In this document: in pieces, positions 43,741 through 52,787 of the stretch
Layout of the letters: each line of letters begins with the position of its first letter
Numbering within the stretch: position 1 is the stretch's first letter
Position numbers and translations under genes: made by a program
Notes under the pieces: model-generated
Database searches by the model: none
What the model saw: only the letters and a program-made list of their open reading frames with translations
Told to the model about the DNA's origin: nothing
Assembly (NCBI RefSeq): GCF_045277565.1
Contig: NZ_CP123584.1
Location: 1,798,001 to 1,862,000 of the forward strand
Source of the DNA: Aliisedimentitalea scapharcae
Lineage (GTDB): Bacteria; Pseudomonadota; Alphaproteobacteria; Rhodobacterales; Rhodobacteraceae
Direction: 5' to 3'
DNA length: 64,000 nt

Positions 43741-43789
43741 TCGCGATGTGACGGGCGCGGTCCGGTCTCGGGCCGCGCTGCGGCCGTCG

Positions 43790-43820
43790 ACCGAACCGGG
43801 GCGGGCTTCTTTCAGAAGTC
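43790..43820. terminator. Hairpin at the convergent ends of the copper and sirtuin genes
   Basis: GGGCGGGCTTC pairs with GAAGTCCGCCC over TTTCA, followed by TTT on the plus strand. The sirtuin stop codon at 43812-43814 lies in the loop region. Confidence 0.65.
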
Positions 43821-44528
43821 CGCCCTTTTGGTGCTCTGTGAAGACAGAAGGTCAGTGACCCAGAGTGGGACGCTTTGGCTGGCAGGGCCCAGGCGTGTTT
43901 CGTCGAAAAGCCCGCCAACGCCAGAGGATTCGAGGTTCAGTTCGACCGTATGTGCGCCCGCGCGGCGTGCCTCCTGGACAAAACCCGCGGCAGGATAGAC
44001 CTGTCCAGAGGTGCCAATGGCGGCAAAGATGTCGACCATGGCAAGCCGGTCATAGATGATATCCATATCATAGGGCATTTCGCCGAACCAGACCACATCC
44101 GGCCGGGTCGCGGGGGCGTGGCAGGCCGGGCAGGTGTCATCCGTGGCCATCTCCTGGGGTGCAGGCCAGCGGTGCTGACATTGGCCACACACAGCCCCGG
44201 CCAGCGTCCCATGCATGTGCATGACATCCCCGGACCCGCCCTGTTCGTGCAGGTCATCCACATTCTGAGTGATCAGCGTGACAGATCCGCGCCATTCCCG
44301 CTGTAAGCGTGCCAACGCGTGATGCGCGGCATTTGGGCGGGCACCGGCCGCATTGGCCCGCCGGGCATTGTAGAACGCATGAACCAGGTCTGGATCGCGG
44401 GCAAACCCTTCGGGTGTCGCCACATCTTCGATCCGATGTTGCGCCCACAGGCCACCGGCGTCCCGAAACGTACCCAATCCGCTTTCGGCTGAAATGCCCG
44501 CGCCAGTCAGAATGACGATGTTGTTCAT
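43812..44528 (-). CDS. cobB: NAD-dependent protein deacylase, Sir2 family
   Basis: A 238-residue sirtuin that removes acyl groups from lysines with NAD. The NAD-binding entry is LTGAGISAESGLGTFRD, then TQNVDDLHEQGG with the catalytic His in HMHGTLAG. Zinc cysteines are CGQCQHRW and CPAC, and GTSGQVYPAAGF closes the pocket. A class III sirtuin: Y and R of the desuccinylase pocket may be present in NARRANA. The start is ATG 44528 at MNNIVILT; a longer frame to 45077 overlaps the divergent phosphatase and is rejected. Confidence 0.93.
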   Translation of the reverse strand: MNNIVILTGAGISAESGLGTFRDAGGLWAQHRIEDVATPEGFARDPDLVHAFYNARRANAAGARPNAAHHALARLQREWRGSVTLITQNVDDLHEQGGSGDVMHMHGTLAGAVCGQCQHRWPAPQEMATDDTCPACHAPATRPDVVWFGEMPYDMDIIYDRLAMVDIFAAIGTSGQVYPAAGFVQEARRAGAHTVELNLESSGVGGLFDETRLGPASQSVPLWVTDLLSSQSTKRADF

Positions 44529-44660
44529 TGTTTTGTCCCTTTGCACAAATGACCAGGTCGGGTGGGTGCGGGGGTGGTCATTCGCTTTGATCTTCACGGT
44601 GAACCGTTTCATACTTGGTGGTTCAAAGACCTTCCAGTGCCGCTGTAAATCGGGAGCATC

Positions 44661-45116
44661 ATGGCCCAGAAAATTCTGTTTGTCTGCCTCGGCAATATCT
44701 GCCGGTCCCCTGCCGCCGAAGGCGTGTTCCGCGCCCTCTGTCCGACGATCACGACGGACAGTGCCGGCACCGGCGGATGGCATGTGGGAGAGCCGCCGTA
44801 TGGCCCGATGCTCCAGGCCGCGCGGGCGCGCAATGTTGATCTGTCTGATTTGCGGGCCCGCCAGTTTACAGGTCGTGATTTTATGCGGTTTGACCTGATC
44901 GTCGCCATGGATGACGCCAATCTGCGCGATATCCAACGGCTGCGCCCTGATGGAAATACGGTGCCTGTTCGGCTGTTCACCGACTTTGCGCCCCAAGCCG
45001 GGGCGGATCACGTGCCCGACCCCTATTACACCCGCGATTTTGATGGCGCGCTGGATCTGATCGAAATCGCGGCCCAAGGGCTGAAGACCCGGATCGAAAG
45101 CGGTGTGACTCTCTGA
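44661..45116 (+). CDS. Low molecular weight protein-tyrosine phosphatase
   Basis: A 151-residue phosphatase. The P-loop VCLGNICRSPAAEG contains the nucleophilic Cys and Arg, and the general acid Asp occurs in VPDPYY. Targets are unknown; in other bacteria such enzymes act on capsule tyrosine kinases or stress proteins. GGGAG precedes ATG 44661. Confidence 0.93.
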   Translation: MAQKILFVCLGNICRSPAAEGVFRALCPTITTDSAGTGGWHVGEPPYGPMLQAARARNVDLSDLRARQFTGRDFMRFDLIVAMDDANLRDIQRLRPDGNTVPVRLFTDFAPQAGADHVPDPYYTRDFDGALDLIEIAAQGLKTRIESGVTL

Positions 45117-45322
45117 TCAGATTAAGGAAATTGAAAACTGATAGGTCTTGTTGTCAAATCTTGACCCCGGGGACTTGCCGCCGGGGAATGAGCTGTGAGA
45201 TTTGAGGTCACCTTGGATTTTGCAACTGGACTTTGATGCCTCTTTCACAGCAATTCAGTCGGCGAACGACCCTCCGCATCCGGACGGTGGCCGGGCACCG
45301 CCACGGTCATCGGCAGAGGGTG

Positions 45323-46288
45323 TCATCCTGCGATGACGCGCAGCTGTCCCGCCAGCCAGGGCTGCTGCGAGATCGCCGGATCAATCATCTGGCTTTGCAC
45401 CAGATGGCGCAGGGTCTGGGCAATATCGCGGGGGACTTCATCGGCGAAGTCCGCCCCGGCAAAGACCGAAATCGTGCGCGAAAACGCCCCGAACGGCAAC
45501 GGAAATACATCGATTTGATCGTGGAACCGGGCCGCCCGCATATAGCCAAGCGGCGTTGTCACCGCCCATCCTACACGACGCGCAACCATTGCAATCAACG
45601 CCAAATGGCTGCCGATTTCAAACCGCTCTTCAAAGTCCAGCTTTTGTCGGGCCAGATGTGCTTCGATTTGCCGACTGATCAACTGTTCGCGCGCGTACCG
45701 CAGCAGGGGCAAGTCGCTCAAACCACTTATTTCCGCCTTGGGATTGGTGAAATGGCCGCGCGGTGCCACCAGAATAAACGGGTCGCGGATCACCGGGTAT
45801 TCGGTGATGCCATCGATCAGTTGACCGGTGCTGGCCGAAACAGCAACCTGCAGGCTGCGCTCTTCCATGGCCTTGGTGATTTCATGGCTGGGCGCGGTGA
45901 TCATCTTGAACCGGCATTTGGTCAGACTGTCGGCCAGGATCGTGGCCAGCCGCGGGGTCAGGTCATTGTCAAAATCGTCGATCAGCCCGATCGACAGCGT
46001 GCTCAGATGGGTCAGGTCCATCACGGTCAGCTCGCTTTGTGCCAGACGCAGTTCCGACAGCACGGATTCAGTGCGCGCCAAAAACGATTTTCCTGCTGGT
46101 GTCACCCGCATCGGGCGGCGACTGTGGTCGACCAGATCAGCCCCCAGCGCCTTTTCAAGGTTGCGCAATTGTTGGGACACGGCAGGTTGGCTCAATCCGG
46201 TTATTTCGGCGGTTTGTGCAACCGATCCCGTTTTTGCAAGGGCTTCGAAAACTTCGAGCCCGCGCAATGTAACCCCCTTCATCAGCAT
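45323..46288 (-). CDS. LysR family transcriptional regulator
   Basis: A 321-residue regulator. Helix-turn-helix at residues 3-60 (LRGLEVFEALAKTGSVAQTA, GLSQPAVSQQLRNLEKALG), then a periplasmic-binding-like effector domain. The start 46288 (MLMKGVT) is preceded by GGAGA at suitable spacing. Divergent from the HisD/HpsN-like gene with a 79-base gap, so it probably controls that gene and itself. The effector is unknown. Confidence 0.87.
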   Translation of the reverse strand: MLMKGVTLRGLEVFEALAKTGSVAQTAEITGLSQPAVSQQLRNLEKALGADLVDHSRRPMRVTPAGKSFLARTESVLSELRLAQSELTVMDLTHLSTLSIGLIDDFDNDLTPRLATILADSLTKCRFKMITAPSHEITKAMEERSLQVAVSASTGQLIDGITEYPVIRDPFILVAPRGHFTNPKAEISGLSDLPLLRYAREQLISRQIEAHLARQKLDFEERFEIGSHLALIAMVARRVGWAVTTPLGYMRAARFHDQIDVFPLPFGAFSRTISVFAGADFADEVPRDIAQTLRHLVQSQMIDPAISQQPWLAGQLRVIAG

Positions 46289-46367
46289 GTCTGGTCTCCG
46301 CAACGTTTTGTCTTTTCTGAAACTCTGACCCCAATGGGTCAAGGTGCAACATAGTCAGGTTTTCCCC

Positions 46368-47693
46368 ATGTCCTTCGAAAAATCCGCCGAAATCCCAGGT
46401 GTTACCTATCTAAAATCCAGTCTTGGTATCGCTGAGGGTTCCGCAGGGTCAACTGAAACCATCGTGCGCGGGATGTTAGAGCGCATTGCCGCTGATGGAG
46501 AGGGCGCAGTGCGTGATTATGCCGATCAGTTGGACAGGTGGAGCGGCGATATCGTCGTCAGTCGCACAGAAATCGATGCGGCAGCGGCTCACGTGACCCC
46601 GGCGTTGAAGGAAGCCATTCGCTATGCCCACGAAAACATCAAATGCTTTGCCGAAGCCCAGCGGGCGAGCGCCACGGATATCGAGGTGGAAATCCGCCCC
46701 GGTCTGGTGGCCGGACAGCGCCAGATCCCGGTGAACGCCGCGGGATGTTATGTGCCGGGGGGGCGCTATGCGCATATCGCGTCTGCGTTGATGACCATCA
46801 CAACGGCGCGCGCGGCGGGGGTGCCCAACGTGATTGCCTGCTCGCCGCCGCGTCCGGGGCAGGGGATTCCGGCAGAGATCCTTTTTGCCATGGATCTAGC
46901 CGGGGCAGACCGCATTCTGAATCTCGGTGGTGTTCAGGGCGTTGCGGCCATGGCACAGGGATTGTTTGGCTGTGCGCCAGCCGACATTCTCGTGGGGCCA
47001 GGGAACCAATTCGTGGCCGAAGCGAAACGCCAGCTGTTTGGTCCCGTGGGCATCGACATGTTTGCCGGGCCGACGGATTCGCTGGTGATTGCTGATGCAA
47101 CAGCCGATCCGCGGACCGTGGCCTGGGATCTGGCCGGGCAGGCGGAACACGGGTATAATTCACCAGTCTGGTTGGTGACGGATGACCGGGTGCTGGCGGA
47201 GGAGGTTTTGCGCCTGGTGCCTGTCTGCATCGCCAGCCTTCCCGAACTGAACCGAGATCAGGCCCGCGCCGCATGGGACGCGTTGGGAGAGGTGATCCTG
47301 TGCGCTGACCGCGGCGAAATGGCCCGCGTGGCGAATACATATGCCCCTGAACATCTGCATGTACAGGCGGCGGATCTGGCGTGGTGGCGGGGGCATCTGT
47401 CGGCCTATGGATCGCTGTTTTTGGGCGAACACACCACGGTGGCATTCGGAGACAAGGCGGCAGGGCCAAACCATGTGCTGCCCACATCACGCGCGGCGCG
47501 CTATACCGGGGGGCTGAGTGCCCATAAGTTTCTGAAAACAGTGACCTGGCAACGGGTGGCGCCTGAGGCAGTGGGTGATCTGGCGCGCGCGACAGCGGCG
47601 ATTTCAAGGGCCGAGGGCATGGAAGGCCACGCCCGCACGGCGGACATCCGTTTGGAGAAGCTGCAAGCACAGGACACCCGCAGGGCCATGTGA
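46368..47693 (+). CDS. Histidinol dehydrogenase family protein (HpsN-like)
   Basis: A 441-residue zinc alcohol dehydrogenase of the HisD family. It has VNAAGCYVPGGRYAH, GPGNQFVAEAKR, MFAGPTDSLVIAD and the zinc-region GQAEHGYNSP. In place of the usual HisD tail it has GPNHVLPTSRAARYTGGLS with FLKTVTWQ, which resembles sulfopropanediol 3-dehydrogenase HpsN. The divergent LysR and absence of other his genes favour a catabolic role. A true HisD cannot be excluded. Confidence 0.75.
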   Translation: MSFEKSAEIPGVTYLKSSLGIAEGSAGSTETIVRGMLERIAADGEGAVRDYADQLDRWSGDIVVSRTEIDAAAAHVTPALKEAIRYAHENIKCFAEAQRASATDIEVEIRPGLVAGQRQIPVNAAGCYVPGGRYAHIASALMTITTARAAGVPNVIACSPPRPGQGIPAEILFAMDLAGADRILNLGGVQGVAAMAQGLFGCAPADILVGPGNQFVAEAKRQLFGPVGIDMFAGPTDSLVIADATADPRTVAWDLAGQAEHGYNSPVWLVTDDRVLAEEVLRLVPVCIASLPELNRDQARAAWDALGEVILCADRGEMARVANTYAPEHLHVQAADLAWWRGHLSAYGSLFLGEHTTVAFGDKAAGPNHVLPTSRAARYTGGLSAHKFLKTVTWQRVAPEAVGDLARATAAISRAEGMEGHARTADIRLEKLQAQDTRRAM

Positions 47694-47708
47694 CCGCGCC
47701 GCCGGTGC

Positions 47709-47732
47709 GGTGCGTGCCAGCACGCACCCTAC
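47709..47732 (-). repeat. Short palindromic repeat R4, copy b
   Basis: GGTGCGTGC-CA-GCACGCACC plus CCTAC, the inverted copy of the 38475 element, 15 bases after the HisD-like stop. The perfect 9-bp stem may end transcription, but there is no T-run. Confidence 0.65.
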
Positions 47733-47748
47733 ATCTGACGGGAGAGGA

Positions 47749-48066
47749 TCAGCCGCAGGTTTTTTGGGCCTGTTGGCCAAATGCCTTGTACTTCAGCCAC
47801 AGCCGCTCGTCCGAGCGGTTGTCGGACTGGCGCACTTCCTGCGCGCGGTGGGGATCGCTGAACCATTTTGACACCTTGCGGCGTTCGGAATGGCTCAGGC
47901 TTTTGTTCGCGACCTTCTGGATACAGCGACACAGCGACGGGTTGGCGGCGGTGCGGTTGGATTGGCGACACGCACGTTCAATCACTCCCGTCCCGGCGAG
48001 GGTCGGGGTCGGAACAGTTGTCATTGCAACGCCCACACACAGCAGGGCGATCGTCAGATGTTTCAT
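47749..48066 (-). CDS. Secreted hypothetical protein, 105 residues
   Basis: Signal peptide with cleavage near TLAG (residue 24). The mature part has RACRQSNRTAANPSLCRCIQ, FSDPHRAQEVRQSDNRSDE and a C-terminal Cys, so three or four cysteines could form disulfides. The composition matches a conserved small periplasmic protein of Rhodobacteraceae of unknown function. GAGGCAAGACC precedes the ATG. Confidence 0.7.
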   Translation of the reverse strand: MKHLTIALLCVGVAMTTVPTPTLAGTGVIERACRQSNRTAANPSLCRCIQKVANKSLSHSERRKVSKWFSDPHRAQEVRQSDNRSDERLWLKYKAFGQQAQKTCG

Positions 48067-48428
48067 GGTCTTGCCTCATAGCACCGGTGCCGGGTCTTGT
48101 GCCCAGTCACCTTGGGGTTTCGCGGCACTATGGCGCAAAGTTGGGGGTGGGGCAATATTTGGGTGGCTTGGGTGATGGCGAAACGTTTCGTCATGGCGAC
48201 CCGAGTTTGCGCGCCTGTGTCCGGCGTGGGAGGTTCCTTTGGCACGCGTACCAGAATAAAGCGGAGGCGTGCACGGGCGGCATAGGGGGGCGGCGGAGCA
48301 GGCTTTGGCGGTGCTGAACCGCTGGAGACAGGCGCATCAGACCGGGCGGGTTTTTGCCAGAGTGCCGAGGTGGCTGTGACAGACCGGAAGGAAACAGCTG
48401 TCTCTGGGGATGCTGAAAGCGCCCTCTC

Positions 48429-48496
48429 GTGGGGAGTGAGCGGCGTCCCGGAAATGCTCTGGGGGAGCGTTTCAGCCGTGTACGGGCGGAACCCAG
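48429..48496 (-). repeat. Structured repeat R2, copy b
   Basis: On the minus strand it reads GGGTTCCGCCCG, small stem region ACACGGCTG, hairpin GAAACGCTC-CCCCA-GAGCATTTC, then CCGGGACGCCGCTC. The small stem is CCGT-GT-ACGG here versus CCGC-GA-GCGG at 14277-14287, a paired C-G to T-A change. An R1-like core (GCGCCCTCTCGTGGGGA) abuts it. Confidence 0.75.
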
Positions 48497-48544
48497 GGAG
48501 TGATGACTTTGTGCAACCTATGTCGCCGAGCACATTAGAGGGCA

Positions 48545-48616
48545 GCGACTGACCCTAGGTGGGCGTGAAGCGCCCTCCCGTGGTGAGGGGCGGGCGCTGC
48601 CCGGCGGTGCCGGGCT
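48545..48616 (-). repeat. Structured repeat R1, copy b
   Basis: Inverted copy of the 13325 element, about 85% identical over roughly 50 bases of core. The GCCCGG/CCGGGC end hairpin and the CCCTCACCACGGGAGGGCGC core are kept. Confidence 0.78.
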
Positions 48617-48630
48617 AAGAAGCTGAAATC

Positions 48631-49461
48631 TTAGAGTGCCTGTTGAAAAGAGTAGGCGAGGCTGTCGCCAAGTGCTTGCTTCACCTTCTTCGCCAGAACT
48701 CGATCTATATTCCAGCCAAATGTCACTCCGCTTAGATTGAACGCCGGAAGTGCAAAATAACTATCCTCTGCCTCTAGACTTGGAGATAGTGAGAACTTGA
48801 TGAGCCGTAGCTCGTCTTCCTCTTCCCATTTTTGGGGTTTGCAAGCTGCGAATGCTTGAAGGATCCCAATCCATTGTTCCGGAACGTCAGAAAAAATGTC
48901 AGCACCATTGACCTGAAACTCGGCTGCAATCAATTCGGCTTCGGAGATTTTTCTTCTGTCTCTTGGTTGAGAATAGTGAACTTTTGCCCAAAACGAATTT
49001 CCATAAGAGCTAGCGTTCTGGTCAAAATCGAAAAGCAGTCGAAAGCCGCGCCCATTGCTCCCGTATTTTCGCCACATATATTTTTCGTTGTCTTTCACAG
49101 AGTTTGAAAAACAAGCGATGCGTATGTGCTCGGGTGCTATCGAAATGAATTTTCCCTGCCATTTTCGACGATTAGCAAGATAGGCCCGCGCTGATGCTCT
49201 GTTTGTACCGACTTGGCACAGTTCGTGAGAACTCCCCAGCCTACGGCCAGCGCCCCGAATGAGGCGCCTGCTTAAGTCGATAAGTTCGGCAGTTGAGCAT
49301 TTGAGAAGTTGTGGTTTGCCTTCTGTTCCGTCATTTTGACACGACAGTTTTTGTAAGAAGACATTACCTTCGGCCAAGTTCTTTAGTTCCGCGTCCAGGA
49401 ATTTATTGTCTGCCGGTCGATATCTGACCAAGCGCTCAGGTAATTGCGAGAGTGCTTGCAT
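48631..49461 (-). CDS. DUF2971 domain-containing protein
   Basis: A 276-residue protein. LVRYRPADNKFLDAEL at the start, IRIACFSNSVKDNEKYMWRKYG at about 110 and GFRLLFDF match DUF2971, a family often seen in accessory or defence-associated positions; its biochemical role is unknown. Codon use and GC are visibly lower than in the neighbours, and structured repeats lie at its 3' side, suggesting acquisition. A strong lepA terminator lies between it and lepA, so it needs its own promoter. Confidence 0.78.
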   Translation of the reverse strand: MQALSQLPERLVRYRPADNKFLDAELKNLAEGNVFLQKLSCQNDGTEGKPQLLKCSTAELIDLSRRLIRGAGRRLGSSHELCQVGTNRASARAYLANRRKWQGKFISIAPEHIRIACFSNSVKDNEKYMWRKYGSNGRGFRLLFDFDQNASSYGNSFWAKVHYSQPRDRRKISEAELIAAEFQVNGADIFSDVPEQWIGILQAFAACKPQKWEEEDELRLIKFSLSPSLEAEDSYFALPAFNLSGVTFGWNIDRVLAKKVKQALGDSLAYSFQQAL

Positions 49462-49472
49462 TGTATTCTTTC

Positions 49473-49504
49473 AAAAAAAAGAGGCAAAGCCTTTGCTTCG
49501 CCTC
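49473..49504 (-). terminator. Strong intrinsic terminator downstream of lepA
   Basis: On the minus strand GAGGCGAAGC pairs with GCTTTGCCTC over AAAG (one G-T pair), followed by eight T. It is 130 bases past the lepA stop and directly upstream of the DUF2971 start. Confidence 0.9.
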
Positions 49505-49633
49505 AAAACTATTTCACCCTTACTATCGACTTCAACTACCCATATTCATCGCCGGCGAGTACCCAGAGATCCACCTTGCGGGCACGCAGTTGGCTGCGCC
49601 AACCGCTGGCACCCACGCGCACTTAAAATGGAT

Positions 49634-51448
49634 TTAGGAATCCATTTTGAGTGCAGAAATAAATGCTTCCTGCGGGATATCCACTTTCCCGAACTGGCGC
49701 ATCTTCTTCTTGCCGGCCTTCTGTTTGTCCAGAAGTTTGCGTTTCCGGGTCGCGTCGCCGCCGTAGCATTTGGCGGTCACGTCCTTGCGCAGGGCAGACA
49801 GGGTTTCGCGGGCGATGACCTTGCCGCCGATGGCCGCCTGGATCGGGATCTTGAACATGTGACGCGGGATCAGATCCTTGAGCTTTTCGCACATGGCCCG
49901 GCCGCGCATTTCGGCGCGGTCCCGGTGGACCATCATCGACAGCGCGTCTACGGGTTCGTCATTCACCAGCACCGACATCTTGACCAGATTGTCTTCGCGA
50001 TAGCCGGTCAGCTGATAATCAAAGGAAGCATAGCCTTTGGTCACCGATTTCAACCGGTCGTAAAAGTCGAACACCACTTCGTTCAGCGGCAGGTCATACA
50101 CCACCATCGCGCGGGATCCCGCATAGGTCAGGTTCTCCTGAATGCCGCGCCGGTCCTGGCACAGCTTCAGCACGTCACCCAGATAGTCGTCAGGGACCAG
50201 GATAGTTGCCTTGATCCGCGGTTCCTGGATGTGGTCGACCTTGGACATGTCGGGCATGTCGGCAGGGTTGTGCAGGTCGATTTTTTCGCCTGCTTCTCCG
50301 TCTTTGCCCTTCATGTAGACGTGGTAGATCACCGATGGGGCGGTGGTGATCAGTTCAATGTTGTATTCGCGTTCGATCCGGTCGCGGATCACTTCCAGGT
50401 GCAACAGTCCCAGGAACCCACAGCGAAAGCCAAATCCCAGCGCCGCCGAGGTCTCCATCTCAAAGCTGAAGGAGGCGTCGTTCAGGGCCAGTTTGTCGAT
50501 GGCGTCGCGCAGGTCTTCGAATTCGGCGGAATCAACCGGGAACAAACCACAGAACACAACGGGCTGTGCGGGTTTGAAACCGTCCAGCGCGACTTCGGTC
50601 CCATTCCGATCATTGGTGATCGTGTCGCCGACACGGGTGTCGCGCACCTGTTTGATCGAGGCCGTCAGAAATCCGATTTCACCGGGGCCCAGGGAGTCGA
50701 CCATTGCCATTTCCGGGCGGAAGACGCCAACGCGGTCCACATGGTGCAGCGTGTCGTTGGACATGAATTTGACGCGCATGCCCTTTTTCATCACGCCATC
50801 AATGATGCGGACCAGAACAATCACGCCCAGATAGGCGTCATACCAGCTGTCCACCAGCATCGCCTTGAGCGGCGCGTCAAGCGTACCGGACGGGGCGGGC
50901 AGGTCGCGCACGATCGCCTCGAGCGTTTCGTGAATGCCCTGACCGGTTTTGGCGCTGACGCGGATGGCTTCGGAGGCATCAATGCCGATCACGTCTTCGA
51001 TCTGTTCGGCCACGCGGTCACAATCCGAAGCCGGCAAATCAATCTTGTTCAGCACCGGGACGATTTCGTGATCCGCATCCAGCGCGTGATAGACATTGGC
51101 CAATGTCTGGGCTTCGACACCTTGGGAGCTGTCGACCACCAGCAGCGAGCCTTCGACCGCGCGCATCGAGCGGGAGACCTCATAGGCAAAATCGACGTGG
51201 CCGGGGGTGTCGATCAGGTTCAGGACGTATTCCTGACCGTCATCGGCGATGTAATCGATGCGCACCGTGTTGGCCTTGATGGTGATGCCGCGTTCGCGCT
51301 CGATATCCATGCTGTCGAGCAGCTGTTCCTTCATGTCACGGTCCTTGACCGTGCCGGTCTCTTGGATGAGCCGGTCAGCAAGGGTGGATTTGCCATGGTC
51401 GATATGGGCGACGATGGAGAAATTGCGGATATGAGCGAGGTCTGTCAT
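49634..51448 (-). CDS. lepA: Elongation factor 4 (back-translocase)
   Basis: A 604-residue translational GTPase. G1 is AHIDHGKST, G2 RGITIKA, G3 DTPGHVD, G4 NKID. The LepA-specific C-terminal domain has YGGDATRKRKLLDKQKAGKK. It back-translocates stalled ribosomes. The start MTDLAHIRN at 51448 is conventional. A longer in-frame extension to 51508 is rejected. Confidence 0.97.
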   Translation of the reverse strand: MTDLAHIRNFSIVAHIDHGKSTLADRLIQETGTVKDRDMKEQLLDSMDIERERGITIKANTVRIDYIADDGQEYVLNLIDTPGHVDFAYEVSRSMRAVEGSLLVVDSSQGVEAQTLANVYHALDADHEIVPVLNKIDLPASDCDRVAEQIEDVIGIDASEAIRVSAKTGQGIHETLEAIVRDLPAPSGTLDAPLKAMLVDSWYDAYLGVIVLVRIIDGVMKKGMRVKFMSNDTLHHVDRVGVFRPEMAMVDSLGPGEIGFLTASIKQVRDTRVGDTITNDRNGTEVALDGFKPAQPVVFCGLFPVDSAEFEDLRDAIDKLALNDASFSFEMETSAALGFGFRCGFLGLLHLEVIRDRIEREYNIELITTAPSVIYHVYMKGKDGEAGEKIDLHNPADMPDMSKVDHIQEPRIKATILVPDDYLGDVLKLCQDRRGIQENLTYAGSRAMVVYDLPLNEVVFDFYDRLKSVTKGYASFDYQLTGYREDNLVKMSVLVNDEPVDALSMMVHRDRAEMRGRAMCEKLKDLIPRHMFKIPIQAAIGGKVIARETLSALRKDVTAKCYGGDATRKRKLLDKQKAGKKKMRQFGKVDIPQEAFISALKMDS

Positions 51449-52141
51449 GGAGAGGCATATGATTTGGAATCGCGGATTGGTCAAGCGTTCGCATGCGTTT
51501 GTGCCCATCTCATGTTTTCAAGGCCACTTTCACGGAATTTCCGATTTTTCAGCAACAGCGGGATTTGGGCAAATGGCTTACGGCCAAGCAACAGGATATA
51601 CATCAAAGGCGGATCGCTTGAGGAGCCTGGCGTGTTCTCCTGTTGGCGGTGCAGATTCTTCCGTTGGTGGTGCAGAATTTTGACACCGGGCTAAAGCCCG
51701 AAAGCCCGAAAAACTTACATCCCGAAAAACTCACATAGAGATGAATGCAAAAGAAGCCTACGGACGCTCGCCCGCAGCAAGACGCCAAAGGGGATCATCG
51801 TTCCAAATGCGGCCGGTGGGTTTGTCCAGACATTGGGTCGCAAATCTCCTCGGGGTGTTTGCGGCGGGTGCCCGGTCTTTCTTTGGTGTGATGCCTAGGG
51901 ATGTAACCTTTGAAAATCTGACGGGGTATGTTTCCGACTTGATCTCGGCCAATTTCACGATCCGGCCCCCAAGTTAGAAGTTTTGCCCAAGGTTTACGAC
52001 CTCCCGGGTCTTGCAGCCTATGCTCTGATGGCAACTGATGGATGGTTGTTGGGCTGGTATTGGGAATGCCGACGCCGGCCCCTCTGTCTTTCCTGATCTG
52101 CACCTCTTATACCCGCCCCAAACCAACCTTGGAGATCCCCC
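51449..52141. other. Gap of 690 bases with short repeats, no gene
   Basis: Two short direct repeats: GTTGGCGGTGCAGATT/GTTGGTGGTGCAGAAT near 51640-51678, and CCCGAAAAACTTACAT/CCCGAAAAACTCACAT near 51705-51736. A CGGGCT-AA-AGCCCG hairpin is at 51687-51700. Open frames at 51741-51977 (+) and 51758-51958 (-) look random. It may be a decayed insertion. Confidence 0.5.
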
Positions 52142-52651
52142 ATGTCCTGTTCGCTTTGTTCCTCTGACGCCCCTTTGCGGTTCTTTGCGGTCGAGGGCGG
52201 GCCGGATGAGGCAGGGTGCCAGATTTGTGACACCTGCCAGACCCAGATAGACGGCGATCTGGACGCCAACCACTGGCGGTGTCTGGCCGGGTCCATGTGG
52301 TCCGAAGATGTCGCGATTCAGGTATTGTCGGCGCGGCTGCTGAAACGGTTGGAGGATCACGATTGGGCGCGGGATCTGTCAGATCAGCTGTGGCTGGACG
52401 AAGAAACCCAGGCTTGGGTCGATGCGGTGGCGGTTGCCTCCGAACACCGTGACAGCAATGGAGCGCCGCTGGCGCAGGGTGACAATGTCGTGCTGATCAA
52501 GGATCTGCCGGTCAAGGGCGCGGGGTTCACAGCCAAACGGGGCACCGCAGTGCGGGGGATTTCATTGGTTCAGGACAATCCCGACCACATCGAAGGCCGT
52601 GTCGAAGGCCAGCGGATCGTGATCCTGACCAAATTTGTGAAGAAGAAATAA
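52142..52651 (+). CDS. PhnA/YjdM family protein
   Basis: A 169-residue protein. An N-terminal zinc ribbon with CSLCSS and CQICDTC is followed by a C-terminal SH3-like PhnA domain with LAQGDNVVLIKDLPVKGAG and KRGTAVRGI. Despite the name, the family is not shown to act on phosphonates. GGAGA precedes ATG 52142. Confidence 0.88.
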   Translation: MSCSLCSSDAPLRFFAVEGGPDEAGCQICDTCQTQIDGDLDANHWRCLAGSMWSEDVAIQVLSARLLKRLEDHDWARDLSDQLWLDEETQAWVDAVAVASEHRDSNGAPLAQGDNVVLIKDLPVKGAGFTAKRGTAVRGISLVQDNPDHIEGRVEGQRIVILTKFVKKK

Positions 52652-52787
52652 CACAAGGCTGGCCGATTTGCGCCAATCGGTGCATTCTGTCGCGGAGTTT
52701 GACAGGCTTTTGCGGCTTCTGCCGTTGCCGCCCCGGCGGGGATGTGGCAAAACCTGTTGCAACCGACTGAACAGAAGAGTTTAGCAA

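Larger units (their letters stand above)
48067..48630. other. Gap carrying repeats R2 and R1
   Basis: Open frames here cross the repeats and are not credible genes. Contents: unassigned sequence to about 48428, R2 copy b (48429-48496), 48 bases, R1 copy b (48545-48616), then the end of the DUF2971 gene. Confidence 0.6.

Noticed and set aside
44529..45077. 183-codon N-terminal extension of the sirtuin
   Set aside because: Antisense to the tyrosine phosphatase gene; MNNIVILTGAG at 44528 is the normal sirtuin start.
48063..48533. 156-codon minus-strand open frame
   Set aside because: Runs through repeat R2 and overlaps the secreted-protein start; Pro/Ala/Arg-rich without motifs.
49560..49633. 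Possible tRNA near the lepA end
   Set aside because: No T-arm consensus or cloverleaf could be built; the stems seen are short local repeats.
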